Position numbers and translations under genes: made by a program. From Candidatus Sulfopaludibacter sp. SbA3 (GTDB taxonomy: Bacteria > Pseudomonadota > Alphaproteobacteria > Caulobacterales > Hyphomonadaceae): 64,000 nt of DNA. Positions 55,478 through 62,677 of the stretch are shown here, in pieces; positions within the stretch are counted from its first letter, which is position 1; every line of letters starts with the position of its first letter. The notes under the pieces are model-generated. The model had not been told where the DNA came from, searched no databases, and saw nothing but the letters and a program-made list of their open reading frames with translations. The stretch covers positions 1-64,000 of the forward strand of contig CAMDAC010000015.1 in NCBI GenBank assembly GCA_945888325.1, read 5' to 3'.

Positions 55478-56746
55478 TTAGAGCCGCACGCTGAGACCAT
55501 CGGCGAGAGAGCGCCGCATGGCCGTGAGAGCCGGGATTGCGCCGATGACCAGCGACGCGCCGGTCACGGCACCGAGCACCGCGAGATCGACCAGTCCCGG
55601 CGCGCCCATGGAGAACGCTACACCGTACTGCGCCTGCAACAGCGGGGCGAGGACCGCGATCAATCCATGGATGAGCACGATGCCGAGCACCGCGCCGAGA
55701 AATCCGATAAGTCCGGCCTCGAAGACGAGGAGCAGGAAGATGTGATGCGGCCGCGCGCCGGTGGCCCTGAGGATCGACATTTCCCGGCGGCGCTCGTTCA
55801 GGCTCGTCAGGATGGACGTCAGGATCGAGACGAGGCCGACCGCGATGACGAAGGCGGAGACGGCGAGCAGCGCGCGCTCGGCCACCGAGGTGACGTTCCA
55901 GAGTTCAGCCAGTGCTTCGCCGGGGATGATGGCCATCAGCGGCTCGCCGCGATTGGTATTGATCGCCCGGCGGGTCGTCAGGATCGTGCCCTTGCGCTCG
56001 AGGCCGACGAAGATGGCCGTGACCGTCTTGGGCGTCAGATCGAACGAGCGGATCATTTCTTCCGGGATCGTATCGGCGAGCGGGTTCTTGGCGCCGGTTT
56101 CCCAGCCGACATGGATGGCGGTGATCGCCTCCAGCGAGACATGCACCGTGCGGTCAACCGGCGTGCCGGTGGGCTTCAGGATGCCGGTGATGCGGAACGG
56201 CCGGTTCTCGTGGCCGGAGCCGAGATCGGCGGCGCCGAGTCCGTGCGAGAGCGTGACCGGGGTATCGAGCGTGTAGCCGAGTTCGCGGGCGACCTCGGAG
56301 CCGATGACAGCGTCGAAGAGGTCCGAGAAAGGCTCGCCTTGCGCAAAGCTGAGCTGCTGGCCGCCGCCGAACTTGTAGTGGTCGAAATAGTCGAGATTGG
56401 TGCCCATCACGCGGTAGCCGCGATGACTGTCGCCAAGGGCGATGGGAACCATCCAGGCAACGTCTTCGCGCGCGGCGATTTTCTGGTAGGTCGGCCAGGA
56501 GACTTCGGCGGTGGCGCCGCCCATGCGGAAGACCGAATAGAGCAGCAGGTTCACCGAGCCGGTGGGTGCGCCGACGATCAGGTCCGTTCCGGAGATGGTG
56601 TTGCCGAAGCCTTCGCGCGCGCCGCTGCGGGCCTTCTCGACGCCGAGGAAGAGCGCAACCGAGAGCGCAACTGCGACGATGGTGAGGATCACCGAGCCCT
56701 TGCGGTTGAGCAGGCTGGCCCAGGCGAGAGAGAGGAGCGCGCTCAT
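55478..56746 (-). CDS. ABC transporter permease (FtsX/MacB-like)
   Basis: A 422-residue inner-membrane protein with the four-helix MacB/FtsX layout: one helix at about 16-38, a large periplasmic domain to about 285, then three helices (about 290-315, 340-370, 385-410). The ATG overlaps the ATPase stop (ATGA). MacB-like permeases drive periplasmic work rather than simple transport; here the accompanying DUF2796 and DUF3299 proteins suggest metal handling. Confidence 0.9.
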   Translation of the reverse strand: MSALLSLAWASLLNRKGSVILTIVAVALSVALFLGVEKARSGAREGFGNTISGTDLIVGAPTGSVNLLLYSVFRMGGATAEVSWPTYQKIAAREDVAWMVPIALGDSHRGYRVMGTNLDYFDHYKFGGGQQLSFAQGEPFSDLFDAVIGSEVARELGYTLDTPVTLSHGLGAADLGSGHENRPFRITGILKPTGTPVDRTVHVSLEAITAIHVGWETGAKNPLADTIPEEMIRSFDLTPKTVTAIFVGLERKGTILTTRRAINTNRGEPLMAIIPGEALAELWNVTSVAERALLAVSAFVIAVGLVSILTSILTSLNERRREMSILRATGARPHHIFLLLVFEAGLIGFLGAVLGIVLIHGLIAVLAPLLQAQYGVAFSMGAPGLVDLAVLGAVTGASLVIGAIPALTAMRRSLADGLSVRL

Positions 56747-57450
56747 GCGGCGGCCCCTGCCCGGGTCATGGCCCGGTTGATCGCGGCGAGATCGACCGCA
56801 CGGGTGAACAGGGGCGCGAGGCTGGCATCATGACTGACAAAGAGAAGGCTGGCACCGGTGCGCGTCACTTCCTCGGAGAGGAGCGCAATGAACCGGTCGC
56901 GTGCGTCAGCATCGAGGGCGGAGGTCGGCTCATCCGCGATGATGAGTTTCGGCGCGCCGATGAGGGCGCGGGCGGCGGCGACGCGCTGCTGTTGGCCGAC
57001 CGAGAGGTCCGACACACGGCGCTTCAGGAGTTGCTCATCCTCCAGACCGAGGCGCGCAAGCAAACGGCGGGCTTCACCTTCCGCGTCATTGCCGGCCGCC
57101 TTGCGACGCGCGGGCGAGAAGCGCAGCGGCAGCAGGACGTTCCCAGTGACCGAAAGGTAGGGAACCAGATTGAACATCTGGAAGATGACGCCGACATGAT
57201 CCGCCCGCAGACGGTCGCGCTTCGATGGCGACAGCGCGCTCATGTCTGCGCCAAGAACGCGGATCGATCCCGATTGCGGGGCGAGCACGCCGGCGATCAG
57301 GCCGAGCAGGGTCGACTTGCCGGAGCCCGACGGGCCGCGCAGGAATACCCGCTCTCCGGGGTCCACGCGGAACGCCGGAATGTCGAGCACCTGCGGCCCT
57401 TGCTTCCAGGCAAAGGCAATGTCGCGAATGTCGATGACGGGCTGGCTCAT
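56743..57450 (-). CDS. ABC transporter ATP-binding protein (LolD/MacB-like)
   Basis: A 235-residue ATPase. Walker A is GPSGSGKST, the signature is LSVGQQQRVAAARAL, Walker B is KLIIADEPTSALD, and the switch His is in LFVSHDASL. It partners the overlapping FtsX-type permease. It lies 7 bases after the DUF2796 gene, so the four genes plus the HAD gene form one operon. Confidence 0.93.
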   Translation of the reverse strand: MSQPVIDIRDIAFAWKQGPQVLDIPAFRVDPGERVFLRGPSGSGKSTLLGLIAGVLAPQSGSIRVLGADMSALSPSKRDRLRADHVGVIFQMFNLVPYLSVTGNVLLPLRFSPARRKAAGNDAEGEARRLLARLGLEDEQLLKRRVSDLSVGQQQRVAAARALIGAPKLIIADEPTSALDADARDRFIALLSEEVTRTGASLLFVSHDASLAPLFTRAVDLAAINRAMTRAGAAA

Positions 57451-57457
57451 GCAGGCC

Positions 57458-58054
57458 TTATTTCAGGGAAAGCTCTGGCGCGGAAGGTGTCAGTTCGCCC
57501 GCTTTCTGGTCCGCTTCGGTGATGTAGATCGTGTTGACGGTCTCGAAGCTCGGGAACGCGGTGAAGCCGGCAAAGCGGACGAGGCGCACGTCATCCGGCT
57601 TGGCGCAGGTCCAGACGAAATGCACGATGCCGTCTGTGTGCTCGCCGGAATTGTCCGTCATCGGGTGCGGCACGGCGGCGGTGCACTCGCCGCCATCCAC
57701 TTCGAGGAGTCCGGAGAGTTCGGCGGTAACCACATCAGTGAAGGCGCCGTCCGTTTCCGAGAGACCGAAATTTGCCATCGGCGAGATCAGTTCGCCGAGA
57801 ATCTTGTTGCCTTCCCGCGTGATGGCGAGATCCGCGAGGCCGTGGACATGGGCCGTGCCGCCAGCGGTGTCTTCATCCTCGTGGTGGTCTTCGCCTTCCG
57901 CATGATCGTCATGCGCTTCGGTTTCAGGCTCCGCCGTTTCCGCCACGACGGGCTCTGGCGCCGCCACAGGCGAAACGGGTTCCGAGCGGCCGCACGCTGC
58001 AAGCAGGCAGGCGATCAGCAGGATCATCGGCAACCGGACGGGAGGAAAGGTCAT
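57458..58054 (-). CDS. DUF2796 lipoprotein, probable zinc-binding (ZrgA-like)
   Basis: A 198-residue exported protein. A lipoprotein signal (LLAAC) leads to a His/Asp/Glu-rich stretch (EAHDDHAEGEDHHEDED, about 46-62) suited to binding zinc, then the DUF2796 domain starting HVHGLADLAI. Vibrio ZrgA, a zinc-uptake component, belongs to this family as I recall. ATG 58054 follows GGGGGAAG-type bases less clearly than usual, but the signal peptide begins there. It is first in the operon and divergent from a ZIP transporter. Confidence 0.87.
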   Translation of the reverse strand: MTFPPVRLPMILLIACLLAACGRSEPVSPVAAPEPVVAETAEPETEAHDDHAEGEDHHEDEDTAGGTAHVHGLADLAITREGNKILGELISPMANFGLSETDGAFTDVVTAELSGLLEVDGGECTAAVPHPMTDNSGEHTDGIVHFVWTCAKPDDVRLVRFAGFTAFPSFETVNTIYITEADQKAGELTPSAPELSLK

Positions 58055-58118
58055 GGGGTCAGCTCCGGGGGAAGAAAGTTTGCCAGCGGCAGAGGGCGGA
58101 AGATTCCGCTCGCCAAGC

Positions 58119-58144
58119 ACATATTGAAACATTATAACAAATCT
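58119..58144. promoter_or_regulatory. AT-rich divergent promoter region, possible Zur site
   Basis: Between the DUF2796 and ZIP genes lies ACATATTGAAACATTATAAC followed by AAATCT, strikingly AT-rich. The reverse strand reads TTTGTTATAATGTTTCA, sharing TGTTATAAT with known Zur operators, but the dyad is poor (only TTATAA is symmetric). It may simply contain the -10 elements. Confidence 0.3.
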
Positions 58145-58207
58145 CGCAAGCACCTTCCGGACCTGCCCGGGCGCGGCGCTGCGTTGCCAGCAGGACTGTT
58201 TACCCCG

Positions 58208-59029
58208 ATGCCCCTCTCCTTACAGGCCGCCGTATCCTTTGGCCTGCTTGCCGCTGTCGTGACATCGCTGGGGCTCGCCGCCGTGGCGCTGCGCAGCGAA
58301 TGGTCGGCGCGCCAGTCCGGCCTGTTTGCGCTGGCGGCCGGCGGCATGCTGATCACGATGAGCCTGTTGCATATCGTGCCCGAAGCGCTGGGCGCGGGAC
58401 ATGGCGCGGCGAAGTTCGTGCTCGGCGGATTCTTCGCTGGCCTGCTGCTCAGCTTTGCGATGCGCACCTTCTTTCCGGAGCGCGCGGGACAAGCCCGGGC
58501 GGAGGCCTTCACGCCCCTGCTCGCGGTTGGCGTGCACTCGTTCTTTGATGGCGTGATCTACTCGGTCTCGTTCGCGGCGAGTTTCCAGTCAGGCGTGTAT
58601 GCATCTCTGGGACTGATCCTGCATGAGTTTGCCGAAGGCATCATCGCCTTCGCGATCCTGTCGCGGCATGGCTTCAAGGTAAAAGAGGCCCTCGTCTGGG
58701 CTTTCATCGCGGCGGCCGCGACGACGCCGCTGGGCGCACTGGTTTCCGGACTGTTCGTCAACGGACTGGGTGCGGGCACCATCACGGCGCTGTATGCCCT
58801 GTCAGCGGGCTTGCTGATCTATGTCGCGACCGGGCCGATGATGGAGCCGCTGAAAGAAGTCTCTCCAGTCCGGGCGATGGGCTCACTCGGGGCAGGCGTG
58901 GTGTTTGCCCTCGCCGTCCTCGCGCTGCCGATCCACGATCACGGCGTGCTTGATAACCATGGCCATGGCCATGATCACACGGAGATCGACTTCCGCACGC
59001 CCGGCACACTGCCGCCGCCTGCGCCCTGA
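58208..59029 (+). CDS. ZIP family metal transporter
   Basis: A 273-residue membrane transporter with about eight helices, importing zinc or a similar divalent metal. The ZIP signature helices are VGVHSFFDGVIYS and LILHEFAEGIIAFAIL, holding the metal-coordinating His, Asp and Glu. A His-rich C-terminal segment (HDHGVLDNHGHGHDH) may bind metal in the periplasm or cytoplasm. ATG 58208 gives a full first helix. Its position opposite the DUF2796/ABC operon supports zinc as substrate. Confidence 0.9.
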   Translation: MPLSLQAAVSFGLLAAVVTSLGLAAVALRSEWSARQSGLFALAAGGMLITMSLLHIVPEALGAGHGAAKFVLGGFFAGLLLSFAMRTFFPERAGQARAEAFTPLLAVGVHSFFDGVIYSVSFAASFQSGVYASLGLILHEFAEGIIAFAILSRHGFKVKEALVWAFIAAAATTPLGALVSGLFVNGLGAGTITALYALSAGLLIYVATGPMMEPLKEVSPVRAMGSLGAGVVFALAVLALPIHDHGVLDNHGHGHDHTEIDFRTPGTLPPPAP

Positions 59030-59110
59030 TCGGGCCGCTCCGGCGCCGGCGCCTGCCGGTCCGGCATACCGTTTGCATGGCCCCGGCCCAAACAAGGCGG
59101 GGAGCACGCG

Positions 59111-59269
59111 GTGCAGTTATCGAAGAATGTCCGGCAGGTGATTGGCGCGGCGATCGGCGCCGCGATTGCAGCGGTGGTGTCGACCACGCTTGCGATGCCG
59201 GCCGTGGATCGGCACGAGCAGAAATTCGGCACCGGCGAGCCGGTCCAGCCTTCAAACCCTGCTCCGTAG
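59111..59269 (+). CDS. Small single-helix membrane protein
   Basis: A 52-residue frame starting at GTG 59111, with GGGGAG upstream. The N-terminal half is one hydrophobic helix (VIGAAIGAAIAAVVSTTLAM, about 10-29), followed by a short polar tail (DRHEQKFGTGEPVQ). The strand and the 82-base spacing fit a separate transcript or the end of the ZIP operon. I recognise no family. It is below the length of most automatic gene calls. Confidence 0.5.
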   Translation: MQLSKNVRQVIGAAIGAAIAAVVSTTLAMPAVDRHEQKFGTGEPVQPSNPAP

Positions 59270-59277
59270 GCGGAGCT

Positions 59278-60582
59278 TCAGGATCGCTGACGTTTAGCCG
59301 GAGCGGCTTTGGCAGCTTCCTCGGCCGGGCGGCTGGTGAAGCGGCGCGTGAACTGCGTCACGCGCGGCGCAATCTCGGTCTCGAAGCGTGAGCCGTTGAA
59401 CACGCCGTAATGGCCGACGCCGGGCTGGATATAATCCGAGCGCATGTCTTTCGGGATGTTGGTGCAGATATCATGGGCGGCCTGCGTCTGGCCGATGCCG
59501 GAGATATCGTCCTTCTCGCCTTCGACCGTCATCAGCGCGACAGTGCGGATGGCGGAGGGCTTGACGAGGCGCGTACCGCGATAGCTGTAGATGCCGCGCG
59601 GCAAGTGGTGTTCCTGGAACACGCGCTGGATGGTCTGCAGGTAAAACTCTTCGGTCAGGTCGAGCACCGAGAGGTATTCGTCGTAGAACTCGCGGTGCTT
59701 GCCGGCATTGTCGCCGTCGCCGCCGACGAGGTGGTTGAAGAACTTCCACTGCGCATCGACATGCCGGCCCCAGTTCATGTTCATGAACGAGGAGAGCTGC
59801 ACGAAGCCCGGATAGACGCGGCGCAACATGCCGGGATAGGGGCCCGGCACCGTATGGATCATGTTCTCCTCGAACCAGGAGAACGGGCGTTCTTCGGCCA
59901 GCTTGTTCGGCACGGTCGGCGACAGGCGCGCATCGATCGGCGAGCCCATGAAGGTCATCGTGGCCGGCAGCGCGGGATCTTCTTCCTCGGCCATCATCGA
60001 GATGGCGGCGAGCACCGGCGGGCCGGGCTGGCAGACGGCGAGGACGTGCACGCCGCCGCCGAGATGGGTCAGCATCTTGCGGATATGGTCGATATAATCG
60101 TCGAGATCGAACCGGCCGAGCCAGACCGGCGCCATGCGGGCATCCGACCAGTCGGTGATGTAGACGTCATGCGTTTCGAGGAAGCCTTCGACCGTGCCGC
60201 GCAGCAGCGTCGCGTAGTGGCCGGACAGCGGCGCCACAATCAGCATGCGGGGCAAGGGCGCCGCGCCGGGGCGGCGGCAGGAGGCGAGGATGTCCGCATC
60301 CTTCTTGAAGTGCACGAGGCCGCACCAGGGCGAGCGCCAGGCGACTTCCGGCGTCACCGGAACCGTCACGCTGTTGATGCGGACATTGTCGATGCGCCAT
60401 TCAGGCTTGCCGTAATACCGGGTCGCGCTCTCGAACACGTCGGCCATGGCGGCGAGGGACTTGCCGTAACTTGTCTGGCCAAGCGGGTTCAGGGGCGACG
60501 CCAGCGCGGCCCGGCCCGCCTTGGCGGCCAGACGCATGGGCGCCATCGCGACCCGGTTCATTTCGACAAGGGAATACAGCAT
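59278..60582 (-). CDS. phaZ: Intracellular polyhydroxyalkanoate depolymerase
   Basis: A 434-residue alpha/beta-hydrolase-type enzyme that mobilises stored PHA. The N-terminus MLYSLVEMNRVAMAPMRLAA and the lipase-box-like VLAVCQPGPPVLAA, where Cys replaces Ser as nucleophile, identify the intracellular PhaZ family. VEGEKDDISGIGQTQAAHD holds the acid and GVGHYGVFNG the His. No signal peptide is seen. The presence of PHA metabolism is implied; no synthase lies in the window. Confidence 0.92.
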   Translation of the reverse strand: MLYSLVEMNRVAMAPMRLAAKAGRAALASPLNPLGQTSYGKSLAAMADVFESATRYYGKPEWRIDNVRINSVTVPVTPEVAWRSPWCGLVHFKKDADILASCRRPGAAPLPRMLIVAPLSGHYATLLRGTVEGFLETHDVYITDWSDARMAPVWLGRFDLDDYIDHIRKMLTHLGGGVHVLAVCQPGPPVLAAISMMAEEEDPALPATMTFMGSPIDARLSPTVPNKLAEERPFSWFEENMIHTVPGPYPGMLRRVYPGFVQLSSFMNMNWGRHVDAQWKFFNHLVGGDGDNAGKHREFYDEYLSVLDLTEEFYLQTIQRVFQEHHLPRGIYSYRGTRLVKPSAIRTVALMTVEGEKDDISGIGQTQAAHDICTNIPKDMRSDYIQPGVGHYGVFNGSRFETEIAPRVTQFTRRFTSRPAEEAAKAAPAKRQRS

Positions 60583-60782
60583 CGTGTAACCTGCCCTTCA
60601 TGTTGCGCTGCAGCGTAAGCCGGGGATTGCGATCCCGCAATGGGCCTCGCCAGACGCGCGCAATTTTCCATGGTGAACGCAAAGTGCTGAAAAAGTGACA
60701 ATTTTCGCCTCCCACGCGAACACCGCCCTCAGGCGTCCCTGCTAAAACTGCAGGGGCTGGGCCGAAACAGGAGGGATTTGCG

Positions 60783-61166
60783 ATGTTCCTGAGCTGCCGA
60801 CCGAACCCCCACGACGGTGGACGGATGACCCGCGCGCTGGTGTTCGAAAAGACGCCGGGCACCCATTTTGCCATCGATGCCGAAGCGCTGCACCGCCAGC
60901 CGGAATTGCTGAAGCCGTTCGGCCGGGGCCTTGATGTGCGGATCCGCGTGCTCGATGCGCTGGCCTATCTGGCGGTGCTGATCGGCGTGCTGGCGGCCCT
61001 GCCTGTAGGCTGGTGGACCGCCGGCGTGGGCGTGCTGGTTTGCGTGCTGATGCTGGCCGTGAACCGGAAAACCGCCGGGCGCCTCGCCCGCGCGGCAACG
61101 GAGCGCTCAACCGAGAGCTTCCGTCAGCTCCACGAAATAGGCTGTCTCTGGCTGGTAAAGGGCTAG
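60783..61166 (+). CDS. Hypothetical two-helix membrane protein
   Basis: A 127-residue protein of unknown function. About 55 polar residues precede two hydrophobic segments (about 58-75 and 78-93) and a basic C-terminal tail. ATG 60783 has GGAGGG 7 bases upstream; ATG 60825 is an alternative. The stop overlaps that of the convergent gene by 4 bases. Confidence 0.7.
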   Translation: MFLSCRPNPHDGGRMTRALVFEKTPGTHFAIDAEALHRQPELLKPFGRGLDVRIRVLDALAYLAVLIGVLAALPVGWWTAGVGVLVCVLMLAVNRKTAGRLARAATERSTESFRQLHEIGCLWLVKG

Positions 61167-61585
61167 AGCCCGAACAGGCCGAGGATGGCAGCGATCAGCG
61201 AGGTCGCCGTAAACATCAGGATCAGGCCGACCGACGTGCCACGCTGTTCCTTGCGTTTGGTGCGGACGCCGGGGGCATTCTTGCCTTCCTTGGGCGCCAG
61301 CATCATCCGGGTTGCGTAGAAACCGAACGCCGCGACCAGCGCCACGATGCCGGATACGAGGCTCGAGGCAAACAGGAACAGGCCGCCGGCCAGCGCCATC
61401 AGGAAGCCCAGCTGCGGGCTTGTCCGGTGGATGAGTTCGCGCACATGCCCGTCGGCGCGCGCGCCCGTCAGCTTGTCGAAGCTGCAATTGGGCGACACGA
61501 TCGCGGCCACCCAGGAGGCGCCGATGGCCAGCGCGCAGGCCATCAGGGCGAGATTGTTCAGGACAGATTGCAGGGCTTCGGGCAT
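61163..61585 (-). CDS. Hypothetical four-helix membrane protein
   Basis: A 140-residue protein with hydrophobic segments at about 10-30, 57-75, 77-92 and 118-138 and a basic loop (KEGKNAPGVRTKRKEQRG) before the last. The element FDKLTGARADGHVRELIHRTSPQLG between helices 1 and 2 looks conserved-like, but I do not recognise the family. Convergent with the previous gene. Confidence 0.72.
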   Translation of the reverse strand: MPEALQSVLNNLALMACALAIGASWVAAIVSPNCSFDKLTGARADGHVRELIHRTSPQLGFLMALAGGLFLFASSLVSGIVALVAAFGFYATRMMLAPKEGKNAPGVRTKRKEQRGTSVGLILMFTATSLIAAILGLFGL

Positions 61586-61741
61586 GGACCAGCTGTATCG
61601 GCGGATTCGCCCGCGTTCGGGAAGGGCCTAAAGGCGGGCCGGCAAAAACCCTCCAGATTCGTGTAGTCGCCGACCGCGCGAGAGCGTTGGCGGCGCCGAT
61701 GGGGCTGTGCAATCTGGGCGCGAGGAGGGTCCGGCGACACG

Positions 61742-62611
61742 ATGGCCTACAGGTTCAAGTCAGGCGACGCGTCGACCAGCGAAGCCCTACGCCGGATTGC
61801 GGCGGAGGAGTTCGCCGCCATTGGCTCAGCACTGGCGGACACGTCGGTGCCGATTCCCCGCAAGGTGCACGAAGGCCGCAAGGCGACCAAACGGCTGCGC
61901 GCCCTGCTGCGCCTTGTTGCGCCGGTTTTTCCGGAGGCCCGCGCAGAGATCGCCGTCCTGCGGGACGCAGCGGCGCGCCTGTCCGCGCTGAGAGACAAGG
62001 GCGCCCTGGCTGAAACGCTGGCGCGGCTGGACCTGCCGGAAGACGTCTCCGTCAACCTGAGTGCCGCCTTGGACAAGCGCCGCGCCGCTGGCGCCGCTGC
62101 GCAGAAGCGCCTGCTGGCTACCTTTGCCGGAGAGATGGGCGCGGCGGCCGGGCGCGCGCAATCCTGGACGCTGACCCAGACCGGCTGGCACGCCCTCGCG
62201 CCGGGCCTGCAGCGCAGCCACCGCCGATTCCGCAAGTCCTTCGAGGCGGCATGGCGCGGCCGGGACGAAGAGCCCGTCCACGAGTTCCGCAAACGCGCGA
62301 AGGATCACTGGTACCAGACGCTGCTGCTGCGCGGCGCCTTTCCCGAAGTGATGAATGGCTACGCCGCTGCTGCCGAGCGGCTCTGCGATGATCTCGGTGA
62401 CTGGCGCGATCTCGGCCTTCTGGAAGCGGCCGTAATGGACGTGCCGGCGCATCAGCTTGCCAAATCCGATGCCGCGGCCGCGCTGGCACTGATCTCCAAA
62501 GCCCGCCGCCGCGCCCTGCGCCGCGCCTTCCGCACCGCGCGCCGCCTCGCCGGGGAGACGCCCCGTGCCTATACCGCGCGGCTGGCGGCCTGGTCAAAGA
62601 CGCGTGGCTGA
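61742..62611 (+). CDS. CHAD domain-containing protein
   Basis: A 289-residue all-helical CHAD protein. The motif HEGRKATKRLRALLRLV near residue 43 and the second half-repeat HEFRKRAKDHWYQTLLL supply the basic surface typical of the family, which binds inorganic polyphosphate and can localise to storage granules. There is no CYTH domain. phaZ lies about 1.2 kb to the left; CHAD proteins on PHA granules are known in other bacteria, so a granule link is possible but only inferred. Confidence 0.9.
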   Translation: MAYRFKSGDASTSEALRRIAAEEFAAIGSALADTSVPIPRKVHEGRKATKRLRALLRLVAPVFPEARAEIAVLRDAAARLSALRDKGALAETLARLDLPEDVSVNLSAALDKRRAAGAAAQKRLLATFAGEMGAAAGRAQSWTLTQTGWHALAPGLQRSHRRFRKSFEAAWRGRDEEPVHEFRKRAKDHWYQTLLLRGAFPEVMNGYAAAAERLCDDLGDWRDLGLLEAAVMDVPAHQLAKSDAAAALALISKARRRALRRAFRTARRLAGETPRAYTARLAAWSKTRG

Positions 62612-62620
62612 ACCCCAACG

Positions 62621-62651
62621 AAAACGGGCCGCAGCAAAGTGCTGCGGCCCG
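62621..62651 (-). terminator. Terminator of the TonB receptor gene (possibly bidirectional)
   Basis: 12-base-pair stem CGGGCCGCAGCA / TGCTGCGGCCCG with a 3-base loop. On the minus strand TTTTC follows, marking the end of the receptor transcript; the convergent CHAD gene may use it too. Confidence 0.8.
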
Positions 62652-62677
62652 CCTTCATCTGTGTACTGAGGGCCGGA

